Source: Gymnothorax reevesii (Eukaryota > Chordata > Actinopteri > Anguilliformes > Muraenidae). Taken from it: DNA of 64,000 nucleotides. The stretch covers positions 38,894,611 through 38,958,610 of the forward strand of contig CM056592.1 in the NCBI GenBank assembly GCA_029721435.1. Reading direction: 5' to 3'. This document shows, in pieces, positions 1 to 13,265 of the stretch (within the stretch, counting starts at the first letter, position 1; every line of letters begins with the position of its first letter). Made by a program: the position numbers and the translations under genes. The notes under the pieces were generated by a model, which ran no database searches, was not told where the DNA came from, and saw nothing but the letters and a program-made list of their open reading frames with translations.

Positions 1-620
1 TAAGTGAATTGTAGGTTGTCTATTGTTACATTTGCACAGATATTACTGTTATTAGCTATATTTCGAACTTTTTATAGGTCTAGACTCTTGGAAGTTTGCC
101 ACAGATCTGGTGATATGGACTGCTGCCGTGTTTAGCAAATTAATTTGTTTTAGCTTATGTGTTTAACCTAGGTGGCATCATTGCTAGATTACTATGCATG
201 TGCAATTGGTTACTTAACACTAGTCCTGTTTGTCTGTTTGTTTATATAGCAGAGCATTTGCTGTATTAGTGGACACCATTCTTTATTATATTGCTGGATT
301 GTTTGGCTTCTGAGTAACAGTACAGTCACAGGAAAACAGACACTGTTTTTTTACTTCTTCCTGTAAAACAACTATAGGACATTTGGCGTAGCTTTTAAAT
401 GGAAAATGGAGGATTTGTGAGTGTTTTGATCTAGTTGTTTAAATTACCAACTGGATGATGCACACTCTATAGAGATGCTAACCCACGCCTCTTGTTGACC
501 TTGACCTTTGACCTTTCCACTTCAAAATGCAAATTTGGACAGGGTACCCTAGGATCATCTACCGCACAAAGTTTGGTCACCCTAGCTTCAGTGGTGGCCG
601 AACTGTCGAGCGGACAGACA

Positions 621-656
<36 letters not shown>

Positions 657-2333
657 GTGCTAAACTGTATACCCACGCCGCCTCGTCGGGCGTGGGTAAT
701 AATATATTTTGGTACACCTAAGGAGCAGGTCTTTCATTTGCAGTTTACCTCAGAAAAAGGTTGTTTTTCACTTTGATTTTTCTGAGGCATCAATCTCGAT
801 GGATTTCATTGCAGATCATATTTCCTATCGGCGTGTCTGTGAAGATAGCCACTCAAACTTGATGATCCAAGTGATCTCACAAGAATGCTATGGGGTTTCA
901 CTCGAATAATTGACTCCATAGTTTGGTAATTCCATAGTTTGGCTACTCAATTTTTGTCAATTTCTTTCCAGGAAGTCCCAGCAGAGATTTGATTCATATT
1001 TTGGTTTGTTGTCTTGCTGCAGTACAAAGTTTCAGCAATTAAATCCATGTGAAAATTCCTGAGGATTCCATAGTTTGAGTAACATTGTATGAAAATGAGC
1101 CTCTTGCGTTCCTTGGCTGGATGTAGCTCTTTTATAAATTCTGTGTTTCTATGTGTGAGCACTGCTCAAAAATAAAGATGGAAACCCCGACTTGGGAACC
1201 ACGCAGAGTGGGAGTTAGCAGCAAAAAGCAAGCTTGACTCAAGTATCCTCAAAATCCCGTAGTGCTGCACTGCAGCTTGGCCTGTGATATTCCCCCACGA
1301 CCCCTGCTTCTTACGGACAACTTCCAAGACTGTTAGCATGTGCACAGCGCTAGTAAAAGGCTCTCAAAGCTGTTGGAATTTGAGAGAATGACTGAACCAG
1401 TCTGACTGCTGCCTGAAATCACAGATACAGCTCTGGCGTTAAATGGAAAAAGCTAGTAAGTCACATTTCAGGATATGAAAGTGAAAAAACATCTATTGCA
1501 CAAAACTAATGTTAAATGGAGTCCGGATATTATGACTTGGATTTTTTTAGATATTTTTGTTAGGTTACACAATGCTTTGAATAACAAGAATGCAACCAAA
1601 GGACAAAAAAAAAAAAACTGGAGGTCGAGCTCTTTCCATCCCTTTAAAAGATTTAGCCAATGAAGAATGGTTTTGCAGTCACCTGACAGTGATATCAACT
1701 GACCATGGTTTAATAAAGAAATGTTGTATAGGCGTAAAGTAGCAGTGCCTTGATGACTGTGCGTGCTCACAGCTTTGAATTAAGTGCAACTACAAGTCAA
1801 AACCTAGACGCTAGTTTTCTTCTTCTTTGATTATTGGCGATGGCAACCAGCTTACATTCTTTGTATCCCTTGGCTAAAGCGTAAAAGAGCGATCTGAATC
1901 CTGAAATTGCTCCTTAATCTAAAAAGCATGTTGCCGGAGTGACTAAAATATATAAATACAATGCAAAACAAAGAAAGATTGGCAAGGATAGAATCAGATT
2001 ATGACTTGCAGTCAAGCAGATTCACTTTCTTCGGATGTAAGTTGTGAAAAATGGGGAAAATATATCCAACCCCATCAGTAAGGCCATGCGTACAGTTCCA
2101 GATGGAAATGATGTAGAAGAAGTCAGTCAGTCCAAAGTAACATCAAAATTATTTTCCTGAAAAATATGACTCACTACCTTTTCACATTAATCACGAGTGC
2201 TGGCCAGGTCTTCTGCACGGCCTTATTTTGACTCCCGTGCGACCGTGTGTGATACAAACGCCGTGAGATGGTAGTTAGCTGCAGCTGTGGAGTTTCCTTG
2301 GCTTGACTGTCTGTCTCCGTTTCACCCCTGCAG
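1..2333 (+). other. Intron upstream of I-S4 exon (5' part missing)
   Basis: No coding exon of domain I S1-S3 is recognisable here. 480-660 looks like a LINE-type repeat fragment with a CA microsatellite. The rest is AT-rich, with no open frame resembling a known protein. Confidence 0.7.
620..652. repeat. (CA)n microsatellite
   Basis: A run of CA dinucleotides, preceded by a segment (from about 570) typical of fish interspersed repeats ending in GGACAGACA before a CA tail. Confidence 0.9.
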
Positions 2334-2431
2334 GATGCTGGAGTACTCACTCAACCTGCAAAACGTCAGCCTCTCGGCCGTCCGCACTGTCAGGGTCCTG
2401 CGTCCTCTCCGAGCCATCAACCGAGTTCCCA
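2334..2431 (+). CDS. cacna1g: cacna1g exon: domain I S4 voltage sensor
   Basis: Acceptor ...cccctgcag precedes 2334 and donor gtgagt follows 2431. The first base closes a codon from the upstream exon; the reading then starts at 2335 ([10 protein letters not shown]...) and ends with one base of a Ser codon completed in the next exon (phase 1). Counting from Met 1, arginines at residues 17, 20, 23 and 26 are spaced by three, the S4 ladder of domain I, followed by AINRVP before the S4-S5 linker. The preceding S1-S3 exons are upstream of the window. Confidence 0.95.
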
Positions 2432-5400
2432 GTGAGTATCACAGACGCAGCCATGTCACGATATCAGTCAGTCTATTAATGAGCAGGCGATCAGTGTTGC
2501 CGTTGTGGTCGCCGTCATCATCGTCATCATCATCATCATAATATTAAAACTAGAAAAGCACTCAGAGAGCGCAGACCTCCGCCAGGGGGCAGCAAAACCC
2601 AGAAGCACGGCGATTGGAACTCCGGCCCATTGGAAAGACTTGAAATCTTGAACTTTGGCATATATCTCAGCATTATTTTTGCCTAGATATGCCAAAATTT
2701 AATCACCAGTTCCTTGACTTAATACCCACCTTCTCTGAACCATCAAAATCTGTCCATCACTTTTTGAGTAATGTTGTACACAAACAAACCAACAAACAAA
2801 CGCCACCAAAAACATAACCTCCTTGGCGGAGGTAATAAAGGCAAGTTTTAGAATATAAACACGATCGTTTCTTAACCCTTAAATTGCTAATCACTGCTAT
2901 AGTCACTCAAGACACAAAATATATGATGCAAAATTTCAGATTTCAGCCTTCAAAAGGTCAGGAATTTTGTCAATTTTTAGTTGGCAATGACCTTCAGAAG
3001 GGTTCGCAGTTGCCTGTGAGTCATTCTGAAGGTCATTTGTCGACTAAAGAATGAATGATTAACTTTTGGAGGGATAGGATGAGTTAAAATTAAGCACTTT
3101 AAGGGTTAAACATCTTTCATAATTATTGTCCTCGTAGGCGTCACCATCAGCATTGCCACTTGAACATTTTACAGGCACTCTGTACATATATCTCTTCTCA
3201 GCAAACTCTGCCACAGTGATATTAGCGCATTCATGAAGACTTAGGATTGGAGCTGTGCTGCTGCCAACTTATTGTAACAACCGAATGCTGAAATTATAAA
3301 CACCATCTTCCTGCAGTAAGAATTTCAGGAAAGGGATTTAGAATATGGTGGTTTCAGTTACAAATGGATTTTGAGTATATTGCTCGATTATGGTAGGTGA
3401 GGCTCATTTTATAAATGCATACAGTCAAGCTTCTGCATTCAGGATTGACATCATTTGAAATCATTGAAACTAGTAATATTATCACAGCAGCGAATAATAG
3501 TGCAGTGTTTCCCAAACCTCTCCTGGAGTACCCCTTGTCCTGCATGTTTAAGATCTGTCCCTACTCCAGCACAGGTGATTGAAATGATTTGCTAAGTATC
3601 AAGCAGCTTCAAGGGGTAATAATGACCTGATCATTTGAGTCACCTGAGCGGGAGCAGGGAGAGATCTAAAGCAGGCCGGACAGGGGTACTCCAGGAGAGG
3701 TTTGGGAAACGCTGTAATAGTGTATCATTATTTAATCATCATTATTCGTCCAACACCCCTTACCTGTTTAAAAGTAAAAAAAAATCGCCGGAGCATCGCA
3801 GTTGCTTTGAAATACACTAGATGGCAAAGACAAACAGAATAATCTCGTGCTGAATCAGCACGTCTCCGTTTGTGGTCCCGCGGGGAATAATCTGGTTCGT
3901 TTCTGACACCGATGGTTATTATTTCTGCTCTTGAGGCCCATTGATAGCAACCTCTGAGGGCTGTGGAACATAAATATTCCAGAAAACTTTATATAGCCAT
4001 TGCCTTCATATTAATCTTCCTATTTTGTTGAAAAAGCTGTCTTTTTTCCCCTGTCTTGCCCATTCAGCGGCAGCGCTGTAGATTTATAGATTTTTACTTT
4101 TCCCCATCTTTCACAGCTCCTGTCTTCAAACACACAATGTGGAGGCAATAAAATAGAATAACAATGGGTGTTACTCTGTCACTGCCGCAGCAGGGCCTGT
4201 TTCGAAAGGCTGCCTCTTTATTCCGTCAAACAGCTTAATAGGCAGTGAAGTTGGCCCTATTGGTAAATGCATTCTTTAACCCTTTGAGCGGACAAATACA
4301 TTTTCAAGGAATGAAAAATGTAGTTATCCCGGGCTGTTGAAAACCTATCATGCACCCCTGCGGGAGCTCTTTTAAACAAGTTGACACATGATAGGTTTTC
4401 AACAGCATCTAACTTTGTTATTGTACATCAATGGGCAACTATTGTTGCCCACGGCACTGAAAGGGTTAACTCTCTGCCTTGCAGACGATACCACTGCACA
4501 GGAGTTGTCAACTCATGCTATTCGAGGGCCGAGAACTTCTGGTTTTCAGGGGTAAAGACACTCTGGCTAGTCAGAAGTACTATTTATCTCCGCCAACGAA
4601 GCTGGGGCGGAGGTTATGTTTTCGCCCGTTTGTTTGTTTGTTTGTCTGTCTGTTTGTGAACAACGTGACTAAAAAAGTGCCGCACGGATTTGTCTGAAAT
4701 TTTGAGGGTGGGTTGCTATAACATCAAGGATGGACCCTATTGATTTTCACCACGACCACTGAAACAATATCGCTGCCACGGCAGCCATCTTGAAATCGTA
4801 TGACATATGCGATAACTCAACTTTGCTCCCACTCTGCAAGGTTTGGATTGTGCTGCCTTGGTGGAGGTTTGTCCTCTAGGAGTGCCTCTAGTTCTCCATT
4901 ATTTTTATTACCTGGGAGTAAAAGAAAGCCAGTGCTGGATTTGGATTCGAGGGCCACATTTGGTGCTCCCTGACATAGCGCTATGAGAAGGTATGGTTAC
5001 GTAGTGCAGGGTATAGCAGGACCCTGCAAATGAATATTTGTGTTACTTCATCTTTTGGTGGCTCTTATATAGTCTCGTTGGATTAATATGGGCCCTTTTT
5101 CACTGTGGATCTTTGCGACTGTTGGCCCCTCAGCACGCTGCTACCTTTAACCCCGTACAGATGGCCCTGAATGAAGTCAGCTGTTTTGCAAACCTCTGTA
5201 TTTGTGCAGAATCTAGGTGGCGATGTTTCGAGTGTTTTCGTTTTTAAACAGGACGACATGGCCGGGCATTAAACGTGTTTCAGGTTAACCTTATAGGACC
5301 TACAGACCCATACAAGGGACCAGCAAATGAAGCTGCTCTATTCCAACCTGTGGAGACTCAGGCCTATTTTAAATTCTAGTGGAGATCCCAAGGCTTCCAA

Positions 5401-8400
5401 CAATCCTAAACTTGTCCTGCTGAATTACAGGGAAATAGTATAAAATGATGCACAAGATCTAGATATTTTCCACTTGATGTAATGCTCCGGCCATAAAAAA
5501 ACATGACAACCTAGGTTTGAATATTTCTCTCAAAATAAATGTGATGTTGCTTCTGTGAAGCACTGCAACCAGCTTATACAGATGTATGTACTGTGTGCAA
5601 CATTGTCCTACAATATGAAAACATGCTTCTACTGACTTTGGACCTACATAAGGGAAAACTTTGGTTAAAAAAATAGAGTTTAAGGTGTTAATCAGGGGCC
5701 TGAGTTTGTGGCGTCGCAGATAAGAACTCGACAGTAGTGATGCTGCTGCTTTCCTCAGAGGCTAACGAACCCCTTTCATCTGTGCCGGTTACAATGCTAC
5801 GCTAATACTGGTATCAAACACGACACCCCAGATCACGGTGTTCAGAATGAGGTATTTTGTTTTCACCTGTGAACGCGCTCTCCCTGGTCGCCTCTTGATT
5901 AGCCATTCATCAGTCCAAACAGTGTTAGCAGTAAACCATGCTCTTGTCTCCGCTTGTCAACCTGTGGCGCTCCAGTATGGGCCGAGAGGTGGACCAGTAA
6001 TCGCGCTCAGAGCGGAGTCAGGGGCAGGGCCAACAGGGCGAGCCTCCTCTAGTCTACGCACGCATCTGTAATCAACATTTGTGTCAACTGAACACACGGG
6101 GTTCGGGGATTGGAGACAGACAGGCTCGTTTCTCATTTAGGAGCCACTCGGTCTAATTAGAGCCCTAATGGAGGAGTTGAATTGAAGATTATTTTATCTT
6201 TGCTTCCTCCTACTGTGTGATGTAATTTTTTTGTAGAGGAAGGGAGCTGTTGATTTTTAGTTGTATGCAATTTGTCATTTCGAATCCTTCTCCTACTAAT
6301 CAAGACCCGCGGCAAGGCGTTCAGGGGTGAAATCACTGCATCAATCATTTACTTGCTCAGCTGGGCACTGCAGTGGCACCTTGACAGTTTTTTTTTTTGT
6401 CTGAGAAAAGACTGAACCCTTAGGAAATGAGGGCTTCCAGAAACCCCTTTCTTGACCTGTAAATAAACATGCCGTGTCACTCCAAAAACAGTAAACCCAG
6501 GGTACACACACGATCACACCACAATCTCATTCAGTCCTTCTATAAAATGAGGAAAAACCTGTCTATCTGTGGGCTTGTGATATTTATCAGAACTGTAGAA
6601 AGCTCTCGGGTGGGAAAGCAAAAGTCCTTTCATGTGTTTTTTCCAACCGTAAACTCAGCCATGCTGAATGAACTCTACATCTCGGCTAAAGAATTGTGCT
6701 AATAAGGAAATCTAGGTCATTGGAATAAATTAATATTGGAAGTGCTCTTTTAGAAGTTGAAAATTAGCTAGTTTATTCGCAACTTTTCCCTAATTGGAGC
6801 GCCAAAATGAGCCGGGTCGAACGAGGTGCAAGTCAGGTCCACCAGTGGCTTTCTTGCTTGGATGCATGCTATTAGCTGTGTTGCGAATTTTCTAGGTCTG
6901 CTGCCTTTAAGTCGGTTTTTTACTTTCTCGGCAGGCTGTTAGAAGGTGCTCCTCTGGCAGCCTTGCAGTCTTAATGAGGTACAGGGGCTCTTCACTCTCA
7001 ATGCTAGCTCCCTGATTAATGTAACACTGCGGTAGCACTGTCAGGGAAATGAAAGATACCCTCATCACTGCGATCGGAAACAAACTTTCCGCCACCTTTT
7101 AGGTTTCACCGCTCCCTCCTAAATGATTTGCATGCCCTTTGATAGCTTAAGGTGTCCATAAAATGGTCGTTTAGCCCGTGCTAGCAGAACCAGGTTTGAC
7201 TCAGCTCTTCTTGATGAGGGCGCTAAAGGGAGCAATCACCTCACATTCCCCGGGTACCGGCGAAGGGGGCTTATCAAATTTAAGGACGCCCCGAGGCTAA
7301 TTGTGTGCCTGCCCCTCAGCCGAGCATTTATAGGCCCGGTTATTGTTTCGAGTGACAAATTAGCTGATGGGCAGGCGAGGCTGTGAGTGATGGAGCGGTC
7401 ATCGTTCCAGAGAACACGGGCAGTAATTGAAACCGCGGAAGGGAATGTTAAAATTAAAGAGGGGGGCGATACAGGAGGCAGTCCTGCTGCCGAAAAGGCC
7501 AGCCTGACAAATGTGCCCGAGACATTGGAGCAGATTAGGTGTGAGGATTATGGAGATGAGGCCGGGCCACTGACTGGATGGAGGAAAGAGAGGGAGAGGA
7601 GGAGGGGTGGGTAACTCAGGGAAGGAGAAAATAGGAGGAAAAAGATTGAAGTTGCTCCAGAAGAATACAATTCCGGTTGCTTATTTGAAAATAGCAACAC
7701 ATTCATTGGATCGAATAATGCATCAGTACATGTGTATGAATCAATACGAGATCACTGTGAGGCATATAATAGTCATCGTTCATTTCATTAGACTCGCTCT
7801 AAAAAAACATTTTAAATATACTGGAGTCACCCACTGCCCATACATACATTACTGAACTGACATTAGAAAGATTGAGCATTTTATCATGTTTGATATGGTT
7901 TGTTGGCCACTGATCATACATTACAGAATACCCAGGCTTGAATTTGAGAAATAGTCTGGCTAAAGTTGTATGAAATAGTTTAACTTCTATGATTGTGATT
8001 ATGCAATGTACGTAAAACTTAGCTGTACGCTAAACCCACATACCACAGACATTAGATGAACATCTTATAATATTCGTGTGACACGTAAACTCTAGGATAA
8101 ACAAGAAAAAAGCTGTTAAACAGCACTTTACGCCAAGTTCTTAAACCGCTTTGCTGTGACATAAAATAGTCCCCGAAACAGTTTTCCTTCTGGGAATTCT
8201 ACACCAGATTAATAAAATAAATATTAAAATATGCGGTTAAAATATTAATTGACATAGGCTAAAATATCCACAAATGACCAAATGATACTGGGAAATCTAG
8301 TATTTGACTGGGTTTATAGGCATCCCATCTCCATCACTGGAATTCTTCCATTATGGGCAGAAATCTCAGTTCCCTATGAAGGTTCTCATTTTTCAAACAA

Positions 8401-11400
8401 ACCCCTTTATCTTCATTTCCTGAAACAGTTGAATCCTGTTCAAATCCCTTCAGTGTCATCTCATGAATCCTTACATCAAATTAGTGCACTATTGACCGAT
8501 CCCAAGCCCCGCCCACTTTCGGCTGTGTCACAATGGGACAGGCAGGGGTCTGACCGAACCTCGGACAACTTTCACCTCAGGCAGCCATCAAACCAGGTAT
8601 TTTGGGTTTCTGAAGATTGTAAAATAATGTAACATGTAACAGACACTCGATATGCCAACCGTGTTAAAGGCGTGTTTTTTTTATTCAATTTCCAAAACAA
8701 TTATACGCTTTTTAATATATTCCTAAACTAATTAAAAAAAAGATCTGAAACAGTTGTGAAATTAGTGTCTTTTTCATTGGTGATAAATCTCACAAGATAA
8801 TTACAATTTACGACACAAGAATATTACAGAACGCGCTTTTATCAAACAAACCTACGTGGTTGTATTCTGGTGCCTTTTGCAGTAAAATTCATTTGAAGGG
8901 CTGTAATAAAACTTCATGCTAGCTAGCTAATTAGCCTTCCCATTGACTTAAATAGACTGCTGACTAACAACAAATGCTAGCGATTGATAACAGTCACCAG
9001 TGAGCTACGTTGGTACCCTTACGGTTGCAGGGACTGCATTAACTGAGCAGTTAATAAAATTAACATGGTGGCTAATAAGCTAGCTGCTTGCAACTGACAT
9101 TCAACGGCAATACTTCTTACCCGCATAATATTTAAAACAGTGGACAAGTTGCTTTGTCTGTTTATACCGAGCTCCAAAAGACAAGGAGGGGATAAAGGCT
9201 TGGCTGTTAAAAATCAGGAGGAAAAAAAAACTTGTTTCCGTCCCATCGATCCGTGCTGTGCAGTGTGTAGCTATTTCTGAGAGCAGTGTCTTAACAGGAC
9301 AGGGGCAAAGATGAAGCAGAGGAAAGGAGTATCCAGAGTTAACTAGCTCTGCCTTTTAACAATGTTGGCATATGATTCAATATGAACAATTCGATTGACG
9401 GCAAATATGTTCAACCAGGGTACAATGAAGTGAGGAAACCAGAGAGTAATTTGATAACGTACGCGGACATTTATCGATGTTCCTTATAACGGGGAAAACT
9501 TCCAGGCACATATCTTATTAGAGGTTCATTAAAGCCTAGGTCACGTTAACTTAACTTTTCTGCTCACACCTAAACGTTGACACCGAGTCACATCTCGATC
9601 TTCCCATTAGTAAGTGTTTCGCTTTTCATCCTCCAAAAAGCACATATTTAGGGAGACAAAATGTCGATGCCAAAATAACACGATTCGCATGCAACACATC
9701 AGTGAACGGAACTGGCGCCGCTATGCTTGTTGTTTTGAACTCAGGCAAGGCTGAAGTTGCCTGGTTAGTTGTCCGACCTAGCAACAGTATCAATGGGAAG
9801 CGGGGCTTGGGATTGGGAATTAAGTAGAAACAGGATAAGGTACAGTGAGTACTCAATCGCAGTAGCTGTGTCAGACTCAGATAGCTCACTGTAGATGGCT
9901 AACCACAATGGAAGGGCTTTTGAGGGACAGGGCCATGGCTGACCCAGAGAATAGTCAGGTAGCGGCGCAGGTGTACTCCAAAGCCTTTTATGAAAGAGTC
10001 CATTAATGCCCGTTTCTCACACAGTGCTGACGCTCGCAGCCTGCGGCTCGGCTGAGAGAAGCAGATTTGATCTGCTTGTGAGCAGATGGCTCCATATCCA
10101 AAGCAATTACCGTACAGCAATGCTCGTGAAATGGCTGCGTTTGAAGTGGGCACAATAGCACCGGAAGGCTTTTATTAGAGATGCATTGGTTCTGACAAAG
10201 CATGTCGTCTGTATTTTCCCGCCGATTCAAGGAATCAGCGATGTTGTTGTGCTCGGCCGTTCCGCGTTTTCTTGTATTGATGATTTTCTTCAAAATATTT
10301 ATTTCATTAGGTCTGATCTCAGCAAGGGCCGTACGCTGGTTTTTGCCCTGTGCCACGATGCCAAGGAAGAGATGGGTTCCCATAATGGTGAAGAACACAA
10401 GTGGTGCATCAACGTCAAGAATAATTCCATAATGTCAAGATGATAAGAGCAAAAGTATCTCATAATGTTCCCTGGCCCTGTTTTCTGTGCTCCGTTGGGT
10501 TAATGGAGAATTAAAGCATTTTCACGTTTTACACCATGTCTGTTCTTAAGGAACAGGATGTACCGCTCACACCATTGCTGACACTGATCATGTTCCCCTT
10601 GATTTTCAGCAAAAATGTGTTAGAGATGTGCTGGGCAAATGATTTTGCTTTGATGAAAAAAAAAAAAACCCTCTTACAGTATCTTGCTCTGGGAAAATAA
10701 TGATATCATCAAGAATTGTGCTTTCTGCACAAAAGCCATTTTAATAAATTGCACACGCGATCTAGGCACTGTTCGCTAATTACTTAGTTTAATGAACCAC
10801 GTGTGTTGGCAATTAATTTCAGGACAAAAGCGGAGTTAGAAGGGATTACAGCGGCACATATACATTGCCAATTAAAATAAGCATGTTGGCTGCAGCTGCG
10901 CTATCAGTCTTAAATTTTGAGTCATTTTAAAGGCACAGCTCTTAAAGTTGCACTCAATGACCTTCCATTACATGGATTAGCTTCAACATAGTGAGGCCAT
11001 TGATCCCTTGTCTCAGGAGAGATAATGGATTCCAATTCATATGGAGAACGTTGATTCTCTGTACTACAAACGTTTGTACTTAAGTTATGGAACTGCCTCT
11101 CCACAGGAACAAGAAAAACAGGAAGATGGTTTCCTAGGAGACACTGGAAAGCCTCAAATCAAGAATTTGGCTACTTGACAAACTGTTTCTAATATGTGGT
11201 AAACATGATTCTGAAAACAACCCACATCTTTCTCACTCATTCATCCTGATATTTGATACAATTTGAAAATCAGTGGGATTGATGAGATAAAAGATTGCTA
11301 ATGAGACAATAGCATGGTCACAGGAAATTGAGAAATTTATGGACAGCAGTCTTTAACCATGAAACTGCATCTACAGTATGTATACTTTCATTGCATTCAC

Positions 11401-13204
11401 ATTTGAAATGATGCATCTATGTCAGGGTTTTCTGACCCTGTTCATGGAGATCTACCATCCTGTTGGCTTTTGATCCAACCCTAATTCCACACACCTGATT
11501 GGCTGCTCATCAAGGTCTCTAGCTGGGAAATGAGGAGCGCTCTGCTTTGGGTGGCGAGAAAACCTTCAGGATGGTAGCTGTCCTGAAACAGGGTTGGAAG
11601 CAGCTGATCTGTGAACATATTTACAGTTGCCTGGAGATATGGTTTGAATACACTGCATGTCCACAGTTTTATTCATTTTTATTCTTAATTTCAACCACAA
11701 AAGTCATAAGTAATCCAGTCACTGTGCTGGACATTTTTTTTCTTCATTCCTGGTGTTACAAACACAGATATGAACAAAAAGAAAACATGGATATTAGGCA
11801 ACAACAGTATCTCTTATGTATCAGACCAGGAATCAAGTGCGAAGGCAGATTAGAATCGAGTTGGCTGATTTATTGATAGTATTAGGACAATACTTGTAAT
11901 TGAACCCCAAGAGAAGAGGTGGAGACAAAACCCCAGAGAAGAAGAGCAGAGTTCAACATAGATGTGACAGGCGAAGCTGGGCTGTGGATCGCCAGCTAGT
12001 GGCTACCAGCATTACAGCTAGGAGGAGCGCACACTTCGCCTGAACCGAACTGTCCCACAGGAGAATGGAGAAGTTTGAAGGGAACTATGTTCCAATCCTG
12101 ATGATTGTAGAAGGCGTGGGATTATGTTCATGACAAACTGGACAGAGGACCAGACTTGGAAGGGTTAACAAAAGCACAGTTTTAACCCTGGAACCTGGTT
12201 ACATTTGGGAGCTTGTTCCTGTGAAACTGGACAAAAGAACTGACCAGGGCTGGGTTGACCTGAATGCTGTCAGGGAAGTCAACTTCAACTGAATTATGCG
12301 CAATTTTTGAATCCGGCAGTTTTAGCAGATAGACCCTTTCGCTTAACGTCAGGTGCTCTGAATATCAAACACAAGTGCATCAACTGTTGAAACCCTTCAC
12401 TTATCCAACATGCAAGATAAACTTAATCAATTTGTTAATTACCGCCACAGATACTAATTAGCAATTAAATTGCGGAATTTATTGACAGCCAGAGCAACCT
12501 GTTGCATCAAGTTTGATTCAAACTTTTGAGTTTGATTCAATAGTAGGAAATTCGACAAAAGTTGCAACGTAATATACAATGTCTTTATATACAGATGAGG
12601 GTCTAAAACCTTAAACAAAAATTAAAAGACCTGAACAATTAAAGAAGAAAAGAAAGAAAGAATAACCAAAGCTTGCATCTCACGAAGTTGTCCCTGAGAA
12701 GGCCAAAATCATAGTTTCAGAATCAAACGACAGCTGGATCGTCCAGTGAAAAAGGCTGATATCAATCCCCAAATCCACTGCAAAGATGTTCAACTCCTAG
12801 TTGGTTTTCTGTGCGCCAAAGTTCAGAAGAATGGCCCACATTTTTGTGCGGTCAGGAAGAGGGGAGGGAAACGCATCCCCCATAGTGGCGATTCAAGCAG
12901 CCTGTGCCGATTGGTGGAGCCCTGGATGACCGACAGTGTGAGAAGTGGTAAATTGTCTCTCGTTAAACTGGTCATTCATGTTTTAAAATGCCCTTATGTT
13001 CTTAGGAGCTGAGCACTATGGAATTCATCTCAAGGAATTCATTCATAAAGGAGTTTAGTCTCTTTTTAATGAGACCAGACACGAATATGTTGGGAGCTCA
13101 GTTATCAAACACCTTAGAAAAGTTTCTCTACAGCTCCTAGAAGCAAAAGTAACATGGGTTTAATCTTGGGTGGTATTTAGGGGTATAAAAAATAAAACAA
13201 CATA

Positions 13205-13265
<61 letters not shown>

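Noticed and set aside
492..776. Open frames over the CA repeat near 620
   Set aside because: Frames created by the microsatellite and repeat fragment; no conserved protein.
1..2333. Missing domain I S1-S3 exons
   Set aside because: Looked for S1-S3 family text in three frames and found none; these exons must be upstream.
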